Made by a program: the position numbers and the translations under genes. Source: Megaustenia siamemsis (Eukaryota; Mollusca; Gastropoda; Stylommatophora; Ariophantidae). Taken from it: a stretch of DNA of 64,000 nucleotides. The notes under the pieces are model-generated. The model searched no databases, had not been told where the DNA came from, and saw only the letters and a program-made list of their open reading frames with translations. Each line of letters begins with the position of its first letter. The first letter of the stretch is position 1. Shown piece by piece: positions 11,333-23,647 of the stretch. The stretch covers positions 92,126,845 to 92,190,844 of the forward strand of contig JAVIAB010000124.1 in assembly GCA_032433765.1 (NCBI GenBank), written 5' to 3'.

Positions 11333-14300
11333 GTTTCATCATTGTTTTTTTTTTAGCTAGATATAATTTTACACGAACATAATCCTATAAATTGAGAGAA
11401 CTGTAAAGTGTAAAGCCACTGGATCGTGTAGTTATATTTGTATATAACTGTCAACCATCATAGCATTATTGAGAATGTAAACTTATGTCAGTTTTAGTCA
11501 TCAATTACTTGTAACGTTTTATTTGTAGCTTGGAAATGTTAAAGTTCTTAACGTTTTATTTGTAGCTTGGAAATATTAAAGTTTTTAACGCTTTCAGGAA
11601 GACGTTTTGGTTGAAATCAAGGATCTGGTTACAATATTGGAAAGAGAAGTATAGAGAAAGAGTGAGAGAGGGAATGAGGGAGAAAGGGTAAATGCCAATG
11701 ATCAATGTCATACGTCATTCATTGAATATCTGTAAGTTCAATCGTTTTCTTTTTCTTTTCACTGGCCAAGGAGCCACGCACAATGTAGCACCACAATGAT
11801 GGTATTCTAATTTGCTGACCTGCTGGCCAGTATTTCCGACGTGCCCTAAGTCTAGCCTATACTTTTCATCACTGTTTCCACCATTCTCTGACTAGTTGTT
11901 CTTGACCTGCTTCTATATCTTCTGTTTTGTATAATTGAAATCGTCATTTCTTGTGATTGCTATTTATCATTTCTGAGTCCACAGCCTAACTAACTTTAGC
12001 TTCTATCTGTTAAAATTTCATATTGCTCGCACTGCCTGAGCACTTGCATTTCCTTTAGCTCCGCGTGTCTATTTATTTCATAACGTCCCAAACACTGTAT
12101 TTATAAATGTTCTATTTATAGTTCCAACCAGCAAAGCTTATAATATATAAATAACTAGCAGGATGAAGAAACAGTTTATGTTTTGTTTTTTTTAGGTTTA
12201 TCATTGTCCGATCTTGGCAGTCTTGTCACAATGGTTTGGACATCGTTGTGTTTATCGCCAGCATTCACAGAAGCTGAATTGTCATTTGATCCTGGAGAAA
12301 TTTGCTACATGACATCCGCGATGATTCACTTTTCCTTTACAAGAATTAGCAGTTGTACCACGGCCATGATTACCCTGGAGAGATGTTTGTGTATAACTGC
12401 TCCTCTACAGGTAAGAATGTTACATTCTTTGACAAATTTACTGTTACTTAGTGTTACATTGCCGCATTACTTTTTCCCCCGTTCTTTTAATTATAACCCC
12501 AATCAAACTTTTTGTTTATGTTTGGCTTGTTTATCTATTCAATGTTTCAATTTTCATATCTGGTTGCTAATTTATGAAGAAACAAATACTTTATTCTTTG
12601 ATTAGCCTTCTCAATCCAAGTGAACAAGTGAAGCAAAATGCAAGCTGATGATTCTCTATGTTTCTACTTACACACAATCATGACATGTTTATCGTCTGTT
12701 GTTTTATATTTGTACCGAGCTTAAACCCATAATCTCGGTGTCTCAGAATTTCATCACCTTCATTAGATGTGCCGATCTACAAATAAAAATGTCATGATTT
12801 TTGTTGCCGAGTAGTAGTAGTATCATCTCTTAACTCTTTCCCTCCGCTTGTCTACAAGATACCCTAAGGTTAGGTAAAGTACCCGTTAAGACTTCGCCAC
12901 TCAGAACAGTGATACGTGAATCTTCTGGAGTAGATGTTGGATAGAGCTGTGGGAGCAGCTAGAAGTTATGGTTCCCTCTATATGATGGTAGACACGTGAT
13001 CACAAGTGTAAGACATCGGCTACAATCACAGACTAGTACAGTGCAGGCATTGAAGGAACGATACAGGGTAGCACAACGGTAAAGAGTTAATAGACGATAC
13101 CAGTACATCACTTAAAATTATAATTGTAGTTGCATGTCTTCAGTAATGACCATAGTTTTCTCAAGCAGATACATTAAAAGAGTAACGATGGTGTTCTGAA
13201 AGAAACTGCAGCAAACAAAAAGAAAACAACAGCTACAAACGAACGTATATTCTTAACATTTAATACGAAAGAAAGAGAAGGGATTAATGGTGTATCAATT
13301 AAAATAATTTAGGAATAAGAGATTGTGATAAAATAAGAGAAAACAGGCAGCTTAAGAGAATGGGTTGGAAGGAAGTCAAAAACAGAATTAGTTAATAATT
13401 GTGAAGATAAAAAAGTTTGCGGTAAAGCATTATTGCATAGAGCTGGCATGGAATTGTATAAACTAGTAAGAACAATTTAGACCAAGAGTGAAAAATATGG
13501 GCACTCATCTCCAGTGAGAAGTATAACTGAGGCGCGCCGAAAGATCTTTGTTTAGAGATTTGACGTGATGCTCTTATTACGTTACTTATCCTGAATGTGT
13601 ACTTCTTGTGTGAGTTCGGTCGTCTGTGAAAGATCTAGAAAATCAGAATGCTTAAGATACTTAAGATCTCCACAAATAATATGGCATATACATCATTCAT
13701 GTATGAATGTAGAGATTTTTGCTTACATTTTGAGACAATGTACCTTATGCCTTGGGTTTGAAAGTATGTAAGTGTATCACTATACTTCAACCACACCTTG
13801 TTAAAGGGATTAGCAATGAAAATTATAAGTTCAAATAAGAAGCTTTCAATTCATCTTATTTAATTTAGAAGAATTCTGAAATCTGTTCAATGTCACGTAG
13901 ATTTAGAAATATCTACGTTACATACATTATTGAAATATCTGAAGATTATATCAAGTCTTCAGACATTTTAAAAGCTAGTCGCATCTTTCCTAAATGAAAT
14001 ATATAAAGAAATATATCTATATAGACACATTACGTTTACATTGCTACCACATTATAACTTATTATTTTCTTTCTCAGGTTAAACGAATAATCACACCAAG
14101 AAGAGTGACTGTGATCATTGTCTGTATATTCATCATCTTCTTCTGTAGCGGCTCCCCTGTTTGGGTCGTCAACAATCTAGGATTAAAATATTTCCCTTTG
14201 AGAAACAAAACACTTATTGGTGTTATCTCCACAGTGGACAGGGAAAACGTTGAGACGATAACTTTTGCCATCAACAACTTCTTTATTCCATTCTGTGCTT

Positions 14301-14689
14301 TTGTGATCATCGTTACCGGCACGACGATACTTTCATTGAAACTTAGAAGCCAATCAAAGTGGAGACAAAGTACATTGACTAGTCCACACGTTGACAGAGT
14401 CTCCATACGTAACCAGAAAGCTGCCAGAATGGTTGTGATAATTTCCACTTTGTTTATTATCTGCTTTGTCCCCATTTGCATCATAATATTGGCCATTGTA
14501 TGTGTACCACAATTGTCACTTAGCGGAGAGTATGTTTATATTTCATTAATACTTGGAGGTATCGCTTACATAATGGAGAGTGTGAATTCATCAATGAATA
14601 TATTTATTTATCACCGCATGAGCAGTAAATATAGAAGTGCTTTTTGTGACCTATTTTGCATAGGAACAGAAAAAAACAATTTCATGTGA
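11158..14689 (+). CDS. Chemosensory-type GPCR, gene 1, complete, three exons (join 11158..11332, 12196..12410, 14078..14689)
   Basis: The join gives an intact 333-aa seven-helix receptor, predicted to act at the plasma membrane of sensory cells by signalling through a G protein. The ligand is unknown. Visible landmarks are TM1 about residues 22-44 with N37, the LSLSDLG motif of TM2 with D64, C95 before TM3 (extracellular disulphide), ERC at 120-122 in place of DRY, TM4 about 140-161, an NKT glycosylation sequon at 173, P201 in TM5, CFVP at 259-262 in TM6, and NSSMNIFIY at 300-308 in place of NPxxY. These variants are typical of the gastropod rhodopsin-like chemosensory receptors. Both introns are GT-AG, in phases 1 and 0. 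The ATG at 11158 aligns with the start of genes 2 and 4; the open frame runs further upstream only from a TTG. Family assignment is strong; a chemosensory role is inferred from the family. Confidence 0.88.
12196..12410 (+). CDS. Gene 1 exon 2 (TM2-TM3, ERC motif)
   Basis: This is a 215-nt exon. The acceptor is a T-rich tract ending TTTAG at 12195 and the donor is GTAAGAATG. It encodes LSLSDLG of TM2, the extracellular cysteine and the ERC motif, and stops exactly after APLQ as in genes 2 and 3. Confidence 0.88.
12846..13087. repeat. SINE-like insertion in intron 2 of gene 1, shared with gene 2
   Basis: Aligns with 25247-25497 at the matching place in gene 2. It contains GGAGCAGC, ACAAGTGTAAGACA, GCTACAATCACAGACTAGTA and GAAGGAACGATACA. 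The gene 2 copy has a tRNA-B-box-like GGGAATCGAACC. It predates the gene duplication. Confidence 0.6.
13325..13430 (+). mobile_element. Short LINE fragment, family B
   Basis: About 105 bp matching the 3' coding end of the family B LINE at 17860-17960 (AGCTTAAGAGAATGG motif). Confidence 0.5.
14078..14689 (+). CDS. Gene 1 exon 3 (TM4-TM7 and C-tail)
   Basis: This 612-nt exon includes the TGA stop. The acceptor is TTTCTTTCTCAG. It encodes TM4 to TM7 in one open frame and ends with a short cytoplasmic tail after MSSKYRSAF. An AATAAA lies 15 nt after the stop. Confidence 0.9.
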   Translation, partial: VKRIITPRRVTVIIVCIFIIFFCSGSPVWVVNNLGLKYFPLRNKTLIGVISTVDRENVETITFAINNFFIPFCAFVIIVTGTTILSLKLRSQSKWRQSTLTSPHVDRVSIRNQKAARMVVIISTLFIICFVPICIIILAIVCVPQLSLSGEYVYISLILGGIAYIMESVNSSMNIFIYHRMSSKYRSAFCDLFCIGTEKNNFM

Positions 14690-14704
14690 CTCCTGGATAA
14701 TTAA

Positions 14705-14710
14705 AATAAA
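14705..14710 (+). promoter_or_regulatory. Polyadenylation signal AATAAA of gene 1
   Basis: A canonical AATAAA begins 15 nt after the gene 1 stop codon and is followed by TAAATG. This would give a very short 3' UTR. Confidence 0.55.
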
Positions 14711-15257
14711 TAAATGTTTGTGGGCTGGTATGAACCCCGACTACGCGCTACGGATATACACAATAGCACACAGTGCGTGTGTGGGATATTACGGAACCAC
14801 TTGTATTGTTGCATTGTGTATTTAACATCTAGCACGTTTTTTTATACATTATTTACTGAGGTTAATAGTTTTTTTTCATAACATGCGTCATTGGCTTGAT
14901 ATCTTGTTCTTCTGACAGGCATAGTCGGCTCAGCTTTAGTGATTCGTGTGACCGCCCGCATGGGTTGTCTCACACAAAGGAATATCAAAGTATCTCTTCT
15001 CACAGGTAACCATTTACCATTATCTCCCCCCCCCCCGTTACCCTTTGCCTTTTCTCCTTCCTCTCTCCTATCTAAATAAATATCATAACTCGTCTTGCAT
15101 GACACTTGCTATTCTATATCTATGTCTTGACTTATTCAATGTTACACTTTCTCTACTTACTATTGTTCTATGCATCATAAAACTTCTGAATCTAACTTGA
15201 AACACTTCTTAACTAAACTATGTTTAGTCTAACTTGATGTTCACTAGGTGATTCTCT
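14711..15257. other. No gene seen
   Basis: Intergenic sequence downstream of gene 1. A C-run lies near 15028. Nothing recognisable. Confidence 0.4.
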
Positions 15258-15475
15258 TCCAACTGTTCTATAAATCTACATTTCAAAAACTTCAATTTTG
15301 TGTTCTGTTTTCTTGTCTAATGTCCATGTTTCTGCACCATGCAGGTATGTTGATGAGATATAGCATTTTGTTATTCTTAGTTTCAGGCCTGGTGTTGTTT
15401 GTTTTGATATTAGTACATTTTTCATGTAATTAAAATGACTTTTTTGCCAATCCTTTTCATTTGTTTATTATTTTT
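15258..15475 (-). mobile_element. LINE fragment, family F
   Basis: Minus-strand piece aligning with 37690-37900 of the plus-strand family F LINE and with 46266-46480. It ends at the same internal point as the 46480 copy. Confidence 0.6.
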
Positions 15476-15477
15476 TT

Positions 15478-16228
15478 TGTTATAGATAATGAACTAAAAG
15501 AAATTATAGACAACATAGTAAAAGAAAGCAACAAGAAAGGTCTCAGTCTGAAAAGTAAGAAAACAGAAGTAATGGTCATATCGAAGAAACAATCATCACC
15601 ATCATGCAGCATAAAAATAAAAATGACACATCTGAAACAATGGCAATGTGTCAAATACTTGAGCGCAATAATAGCATCAGATGGAATATGCAACACTGAA
15701 ATAAAGGGCAGAATAGCTCAGTCCAAAATAGCGTTTCAGAAAATGGAAAATGTCCTATGGAAAAAGGCTATGAGAATAGATGTGAGAAACACAGTTTGTC
15801 GGTTCTATATAGAACCAATTCTGACCAATGGAAGTTAATCATGGACAGCAGATAAACACACGAAAAGATGATTTGAGGCCACAAAGATATGATTTCTCAG
15901 AAGAATATGGAAAGTTCCCTTGATAGCTAAAACGACCAACCAGGACATTCTCAAAGAGGCAAGCACAAAAAAAGAGCTCATGAAAAGTAACAGAAAGAAA
16001 CAATTAACATTTTTCGGGCACATCATGAGAAGAGGAAAGTTGCAATACATTGTTACAACTGGCAAAATATTTGAAAAGATAGATAGCGGACGACAAAGAG
16101 AGAAGATACAAAGTAGATAGATTGGTGTCATGGCATAGAAAACAGTCAACAACAATGATACGATGCACTGTATATAGAAAATTGTGGAAGGACATGATCG
16201 CCTGCGCCAACAGATATGGCACATTATG
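15478..16228 (+). mobile_element. RTE-like LINE fragment, family A, C-terminal half
   Basis: Encodes the region after the RT active site (SKKTEVMVISKKQ; FFGHIMRRGKLQYIV) and the GRQREKIQ tail, broken by a stop at 15838 and a frameshift. It ends in GATATGGCACATTATGAG. Confidence 0.75.
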
Positions 16229-16539
16229 AGAATTCTTTTGTTTATTTCATTTTAACATTTTCCATTATTGGTACGTCCAAGGTAGTTGTAGCTCTGAACT
16301 GTCTCTTTGTCTATTCCATCAAATTCCATTCAAATCATAATATAACAGAAAATTTTTTGGAAATTTTAACATAAAAAAGATTTGTATGCACAAATGATCG
16401 CCGTATCAGGAGATAGATAAGATGAGATAAAAACGATAAATGAAGCTAAAACTATCCGATAGTTGCCGATAGTCTCCCATTTTGAGTTGTGACGGGAAAT
16501 TCCCATTGCATTCACATTTATTAAATAAGAGTACAAAAT

Positions 16540-16788
16540 AGTAAAGAGGCCCCGTCACGCCAAGTGGCGTATAAGGAATATGGTGTTAGTGACCATAATT
16601 TTACAGACCTTCAGCACATGATTTTTGGTGTAATGTGGTCGGTACTATGCCCGTGCCGCTTTACTTTCCCAGAAAAAAATCCGGTACCCATTTAAGGCTG
16701 GGTGAACCCGGAAGCCGTCGATTGGGATCGAACCTTACCCCTTGTCCTTTGTAGTCCAGTTCACTAACCACTGAGCTATCGCGGCTCC
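16540..16788 (-). mobile_element. tRNA-headed SINE, family 1
   Basis: Inverted copy. The tRNA-like head is at 16720-16788 and the TAAAG tail at 16540. AT-rich flanks give a poor target-site duplication. Confidence 0.87.
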
Positions 16789-17214
16789 CAAATTTATTAA
16801 GTAGCAAAAATAATATATTTACAACAATAACATATATGAACAAGTAAAGATAGACTGCAGCTAAAAATATATTTATTATCTACTTATCTAGTAACATGCA
16901 TCTATCTAGTTACAGACTAATTCAATCGTAGATAACTGTATGGCCGTTTGTGTCACTCGTGCCAACGACAAATTAAGGACATTCAATTTAATATTTGAGC
17001 TATTGGGATGTGACTCATATTTCTTTTCGTTATGTATTTTTGTGTGTCCAAAATTTGAAATCTCCGTGGAATGAAAAACATTGACTTCGATTGTCTACAT
17101 TAAGTTTCACATAGTTGATTTTCATGTATTGCGCACACACGTCAAGTACGTTGTTTTTGTTTTCATTTACTATAACCAGATTTTTTTTCGTGTCAAGTTT
17201 ATTGTAAAAAAAAA
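16789..17214. other. No gene seen
   Basis: AT-rich sequence with no gene or known repeat. Confidence 0.35.
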
Positions 17215-17990
17215 AGTAATAAGTGTAAAAAAAATTCTTATCCTACGGTAACAACAAAGAAAAAGACATCACCTCAGTGCAAAATAAAGACAAGTGGAAC
17301 AATGTTAAAACAGGTAAATGAATTGAAATATTTGGGAACTTTGTTAACCTCAGACGGAAGATGTACAAAAGAGGTGAGATGCAGAATGGCTCAGGCAAAA
17401 GCAGCTTTCCAAAAAATGAGGAAGATGCTATGCAATCCATTTTTGACAAAAGAAACAAGAAAAAGAGTTCTTAAATGTTATGTAGAGCCAGTCTTAACAT
17501 ATGAATGTGAATCATGGACAATAGGACAAACGGCATGAACAATCACTGGAGTCTGTAGAAATGCGGTTTTATAGAAGAATGTTGAGAATACCATGGATAG
17601 ATAAGAAGAGTAATGAAAAGGTTCTGAAAGAGGTCAAAGCAAAAAGAGAGCTAATTTCCAATATTAGGAAGAAACAATCATCATTTTTAATTTTTTTTTT
17701 TTATTATGGATTTTAATTCGTTTGTAGTGATACCGGGGCCTTCCATAACTATAACCATTAGAAATCTTCATTTTTTTGGCCATGTAATGAGAAGAGAACA
17801 ACTGGAATATATTGTGACATCTGGGAAAATTGAGGGACGAAGAGATAGAGGGAAGCAAAGAAAAAAAAAATCAGACAGCTTAAGAGAATGGCTTGGCAGA
17901 AGGTCAACAACAGAAATGATAAATAACTATCGAGATCGAAAGTTGTGGAGAGACATGATCACCTATGCCAGCAGGCCCGGCACTTGATAT
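17215..17990 (+). mobile_element. RTE-like LINE fragment, family B, with a short insertion
   Basis: Encodes the post-RT region (LKQVNELKYLGTLLTSDGRC, then FFGHVMRREQLEYIV) and a basic tail, with several frame breaks. The frame is interrupted at about 17691-17766 by a T-run plus 37 bp of repeat R3. It ends at CCGGCACTTGAT. Confidence 0.75.
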
Positions 17991-18099
17991 TGATCCTATA
18001 TCTCCTCAACCGGAATCTCGTCTAAATGTCTGAACAATATTTTAACCATTTCTTATTTCAATTCTCACTTCTGAGCTCCATTTTACCCACTTATATAAA

Positions 18100-18372
18100 T
18101 AGTATTAGTGTATTAGAGTGGGCTCTAGGATGCTGAGTCCTTTTAGAAAAAAAAAAAATGAAAACCTGCACCTTTATAAGAGCTGGCAGAAATTGGTACC
18201 AGGGTAGTACCCTGGGAAGGTGAGAAATGGCGTATCGTATCATGAGTTTCGATGCTTGAAGCGTAACTAACCAGAAGTCTCCGAACATTTCTGAGTCGGC
18301 GGCCGAGCACATATGGATGAAAACTCGCTCGCTAGACGCCGATTCAAGTCTTTTACTTTACCTTTACTTTTA
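18100..18372 (+). mobile_element. SINE-like repeat, family 2
   Basis: Inverted homologue of 26411-26735. Shared blocks are GGTACC plus a CCCTGGGAAGGTGAG region, GTGCTCGGCCG in inverse, and an ACTTTACCTTTACTTTT tail. The head is truncated here. Confidence 0.6.
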
Positions 18373-19811
18373 CTCGCAAGGTCATTGTGGCAGGTTACCT
18401 ACAGTAGCTGGAACTGACTGTTCTATATCATTCTCGATATCTTCAGTCGGTATCCTTTGCTTAGTCTCAATTGAAATAGATAACTCTGACGTGAAATATT
18501 GCTAATGTCTTACAGTTAGCAAGTCATAATGTCGCTATCTACATGCTCTGATTTGCTGTAGATTATCACTTAGAATCACTTTCCTAAGAAATAAGTCGAC
18601 TAGAACACTAAATCCTATGTACTTCCGGTTTCTGTCTTTCTAAAAGTTATCTTCTACTTTCATTCTAATTGATTGGATTAATCATTACTGAGCCCGGATT
18701 AGGTAAGATTATTCTCTCTCTAAAATTGAGTTCTGCGAAAAGTTAAATTAATTTAGTGTTCACTTTAGTTTATGTATGTTAATAAACTCCCAGCATGCTG
18801 TTGGAGGCAATCAGTTTCTATTAATCATGTATCTGGTCAGTTCAACTTTGTCTGACCTACAGTTTAAATTATCGTCAACGGTCCGTTATTATGTTGTTGT
18901 TCTTCTTGACCAAACTGTCACGTAAACATCATGCATAGACTGGCCTGTCCGGACTGCGTGGACACTGCCGTAAATTGTCACATACACTAACTAATAGTTC
19001 CACAATTGTTGTTTGTTTGACAGGATTAAGGTGATCTGACCTTTGAGGAAAACTTTCTGGATCATGTTTTTCTTTTGTCCTCTCCTGCCTTTGAATGAGC
19101 ACCATCCTCACATACGACGTGATTTATCTCTTCTACTCCCTCACTACAATCGACTCATATCCTTCATCACTTGATTAACTGCTTATAAATTCAATAGCTA
19201 TCTCCTATTCATGTGTGGGTACTTATGCTGTAACATCCATACCTCTAACATGAACCAATCAACTCAGACTTTGGATTCGTAGCAATGTTTGTATGGATAT
19301 AAATTTTAATGTTAGTTTTTCTATCTTGCAATTTAATGATTAAAATATCTTTCGAAGACCGCGCCCATGAAAGCTGTTTAATCTTCTTTCATGGGCGAAT
19401 AACGTGGATAAATAATCCAGGTAGTGGACCTATGTAAGAGGGCCTATTTCATAAATATAAATCTTTGTCTTTTGTGCACTCATATGTTGGTCCAAGCAAT
19501 TGATCAAGTTTGCCACATGAAGTAGACAAAACTCCCGATACAGGGGCTTACCTCTTTATCAAGAGACGATTGTTGCGAATGTGAATCCAGTGTAGGAGAA
19601 CTGCAGAATTGACGCAAGAGCGATCCCTTCAGTGGGAAAGTCGCTGATCAGAATACAAATTGTTGCAGAATTACAGTCTTCTCAACAGTAACAGTCATAA
19701 GAAATAAAGCAAACTAGGTAAAACGTCAGTAGATCATTGATTGTAAGAGAAAGTCATCGTGGGCAACCAATGCTGCACCGTCAGTAAACAATTTAATATA
19801 TAAAATATATA
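18373..19811. other. Intergenic, no gene seen
   Basis: A short inverted pair of about 16 bp lies at 19355-19390 (CGCCCATGAAAG and CTTTCATGGGCG). The end of the block, from 19715, matches the distal flank of gene 1 near 6700. Confidence 0.45.
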
Positions 19812-21911
19812 AGTCATCATCATCATGTGCCAATCCGGTTGGCGTAGGTGATCATGTCCCTCCACAATCTTCTATCCACAGTGCATCGTATCAGTTCTGT
19901 TGTTGAATGTTTTCCATGCCATGACACCAAGCTATCCAGTATTTTCTCTCTTTATCGTCCGCGATCTCTCTTTCCTTTTATTTTGCCAGTTGTAACCAAG
20001 TATCCAAATTTCCTCTTCTCATGATGTGCCCGAAAAATGTTGTTTGCTTCTTTCTGATGTTTTTTAAGAGATCCCTTTTTGTGTTGGACTCTTTGAGAAC
20101 TTCCTCATTGGTCTTTTTATCTGTCCAGGGAACTTTCAACATTCTTCTGAGAAATCCCATCTCTGTGGCCTCTAATCGTCTTTTCATTTGTTTGTCTACT
20201 GTCCATGATTCGCTTCCATAGGTCAGAATTGGTTCTATATAGCACCGATGAACTCTCTTTCTCATTTTTATTGACATAGGTTTGTTGCATAAGATATTTT
20301 TCATTTTCTTAAATGCTGTTCTGGCCTGAGCTATTCTGCTTTTTATTTCTGTGGTGCATCTCCCATCTGATGTTATTATAGTGCCCAAGTATTTGAAACG
20401 TTGCACTTGTTTCAGATTTGTCTCGTTTATTTTTATGCTGCATGATGATTGTTTCTTCGATATAACCATTACTTCTGTTTTCTTACTATTCAGACTGAGA
20501 CCTTTATTGTTGCTTTCTTTTACTATTATGTCTATCATTTCTTGTAGTTCGTTCTCTGTCACTGCTATTAAGACTGTGTCATCCGCATATTGCAAATTAT
20601 TTATGTTGTGACCTTTGACTTCAATTCCTTTTTTGTCTACTAGTGATCTCATAATATATTCGCTGTAAAGTGAAAACAAATTCGGTGACAGAACACAGCC
20701 TTGTCTGACTCCTTGTTTTATATATTTGGAATTGTCCTGTTTGGTTGTTAATTCGTATAGCTGCTGTTTGTTGCCAGTACATGTTTTTTTATGATTCGCA
20801 GATCCTTGCCATCAATGTTTAATTTCTCCAGCATATAGATTATTTCCACACGCTTTACTTTGTCAAATGCTTTCGTGTAGTCTATAAAGCACATAAATAT
20901 ATATTTCTTTCCCTGTATAGATCTTTCTATCAATGTTCTTAAGATGTATATTGCATTATTGGTGCCCTTTCCTTCCACAAATCCACATTGTTCCTCACTT
21001 ATCTCTGGTTTTATATTGTTCCTTACACGTCTCATGATTATTCTTAGTAATATTTTAGTCATATGGCTCATAAAACTAATAGTGCGATGGTCTTCACAAT
21101 CAGTGGCTCCTGACTTCTTCGGTATGGCTACAAAGATAGATTTTAGTAGATCTTCGGGTATGTGTCCAGTGTTATATATATGTCATTGAGTAATTTTGTT
21201 ATGACTTGTACTCCTAGCTCTCCTAATGCATTTATCTCTTCGATTGTTATATTGTCAGGACCTGGAACTTTGCCTCTTTTCATTCGTTGAATTGCGTCCT
21301 CCACTTCACTCTGCATTATTGGTGGTCCTGTGTCTTCATTTGAATTGTTTAATTCTGGTCTTTCATCATCATAGATTTGACTGATATATTCTGCCCATCT
21401 TTCCATTGTCTTCTCCTGTCCCATTATTATATTTCCTTCCATTGATTTCACACATCATGAAACTTTGACTTCTTTTCTTCAAGTTAATTCATTTATCTGA
21501 TTGTGCATAAATTTCGAATATTTCTGTTGTTGTTTTTCCATTTCTTCACATTTCTATTTTAACCATCCTTCCTTTGCTTCATTGCACTTGTTTTGGATCT
21601 CTTTGTGCAATGTTTTGTATGGCCGTTCTTTTTTCTTATGTTTTCTTCTTTCGTTCATTAGGTGTAATATTTCTTCTGTCATCCATTTCTTTTTGTTGAT
21701 TCTTTTAGTCACTGGTATTACTCCTGTTGATGTTTGTTGAGTCGATTGTTTGAGCATTCCCCACTGCTCCTGGATGTCCTGCTGTATTTCCTCAATAGCA
21801 TTATATCTATTTTGTACTATCGTGCTGTACTTATCACTCATCTGTTTATCTACTCTTAGCATATCTAGTTCTAATTGTATATTTCTTGGTGATTTCTGTG
21901 CCTTCCGCAGT
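19812..21911 (-). mobile_element. RTE-like LINE, family A, 5'-truncated, RT largely preserved
   Basis: Minus-strand open frame 19978-20679 (233 aa) holds NLQYADDTVLIA, the thumb and FFGHIMRRG. Frames 20748-21071 and 21143-21451 carry the fingers (EEQCGFVEGKGTNNAIY; CFIDYTKAFDKV; GKVPGPDN). Frame 21554-21862 is the linker after the lost endonuclease. Several frameshifts make it inactive. The 3' end is a (TGATGA)-type tail at 19812. It lies in the flank of gene 2. Confidence 0.85.
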
Positions 21912-22848
21912 TTATTATATAATATATATTGTTATATAAGTACATAAACGAAATTATTAGAACAAAAATCATTCTGAAAATAATTGCAACAGATAGGATA
22001 AGATAAAGCATTCCAATAATGTAAAATAATATATAATATAAGATTACTTTCAAAACTAATTGAAGAAGTGGGGCAGAGAGAACTCTTCCAAGCAATCGCA
22101 ACTATCGCAAACTCTGTGAAACACACAATTCCATGAATTGAAAACGAGACCTCAGACAAGCTACCCGTCATTATGAGAACAGTTTTTTTAATATTGTAAT
22201 AGCCACCATCTGACAACATAATGGATATGTGTGTTCACATATGATACTTTAAATGTTTAACTGCAGGTAGAGAGGCAGACATTTTAATACACACGTAGAA
22301 CTTCATGAAAAGAAAACAACAAGAATGAATGATCCACTTTGAACAACGACATCAATAAAACAATTTTACATGTTAACAATAAAAATGAACCCCCGTTATC
22401 TACCTCGTCTTGTAATGACGTTGAATTTAACAGAAAAAAGCAACTGGCGATGATTAACATTATATTCTATGCTAGCATGTGTCACATCCACCCAAAATAA
22501 TGCAAGCACATATTAGTCTAACTAATGACTGAGTTGTCCACATATGAGCTCATATTAACAGTCATTCTGCAGTTTTGCTGTAAATATTGACATTATTGTG
22601 ACAGAGTAGAAATAATACCTTATCCATGCGCAAAACTCACAAACTTACCCATGAAATTGTATTCAACTTAATATCTACTAAATATGATTAAATGTCACTG
22701 GCATATACGCAGTGAGCAACGGAAATTTTAATGTAAATTAAAATATTGCTCGGTGAATTCATTTACCATTCACAAAACTCTAATTACTGTAAATTGATGT
22801 AATTTTGTTATTTGGAGGAAGGAGTTATTTTAAAATATTAAATTTAGC

Positions 22849-22896
22849 TGGCCACTCCTTTATATAAGTTTTCAAACTTCGAGAAAATGTTAAGAA
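22849..22896 (+). promoter_or_regulatory. Conserved upstream block of gene 2, variant HSE-like site
   Basis: Same block as upstream of gene 1. The core at 22873-22885 is CAAACTTCGAGAA, with the first unit changed from GAA to CAA. A TATATAAA lies at 23021-23028, between the block and the ATG. Confidence 0.4.
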
Positions 22897-23020
22897 AATA
22901 TAAATTATATGTCTGTCTTCATATTTCCAGAAATACATAGAATAAGGAAGATAATTATCTTACCATTTTTCTTTATGTAAATCGACATTAGTTATTAAAA
23001 AGCGGTATTAAGAAAAGTTC

Positions 23021-23028
23021 TATATAAA
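23021..23028 (+). promoter_or_regulatory. Candidate TATA box of gene 2
   Basis: TATATAAA lies 136 nt before the gene 2 ATG. The aligned position is TATATGAA in gene 4 and CATATAAC in gene 1, so it is only partly conserved. Gene 1 has a separate TATATAAG at 11079-11086. Confidence 0.25.
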
Positions 23029-23164
23029 TCAGTTTTATCAGTTTGTGTGTTTCCATAATAGTTCACTAAAGGAATAATCAATAAGCAACTCGAGCAGTAG
23101 CGAGGCCGTCTATAGAAACGATTTTCATTCAGAAACATCACCGGGTTAATATCATCCAAGATCA

Positions 23165-23339
23165 ATGTCATCCAAAGACGAAGCTGAATTTATAGATGAA
23201 GTCATTCGGATTTATTCCCATATCGTTTTCACCGCAATATTGCAGATAATCAACATCTTTGGCGTCGCCACCAATATTATCAACATCATCTGCTTTTCCA
23301 AACAAGGATTTGATGATTCTGTGAACATCAGTCTATTAG
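23165..23339 (+). CDS. Gene 2 exon 1 (TM1)
   Basis: This 175-nt exon starts MSSKDEAEF and ends in CTATTAG with donor GTTTAATA. The end of the exon is identical in gene 1 over the KQGFDDSVNISLL codons. Confidence 0.86.
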
Positions 23340-23605
23340 GTTTAATAAATGCTTGTTTTCCTTCTCAGTGCAAGTTTGCTGCAAACAATATCCCTTAGAT
23401 TGAAAGAATAATAATGTATCAAGTCTAGTTACATTTAGTTAGTTACATTTGTATTATTATGGCAACAATCAAGACATAATAATTTATATTTTCGTTAGCT
23501 CTAGTTAACAATTACTTGTAAAATTTGTAATTTTTGTTTTGAGACAATTAATACCTGAGACGTATTATGGATGAAATAAAGAGTAGGTATAAACATTGAT
23601 AACGA

Positions 23606-23647
<42 letters not shown>

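Larger units (their letters stand above)
21912..23164 (+). other. 5' flank of gene 2, shared with genes 1 and 4
   Basis: From about 22060 it aligns in blocks with 9800-11157 and 60330-61655. No coding exon was seen. Confidence 0.6.
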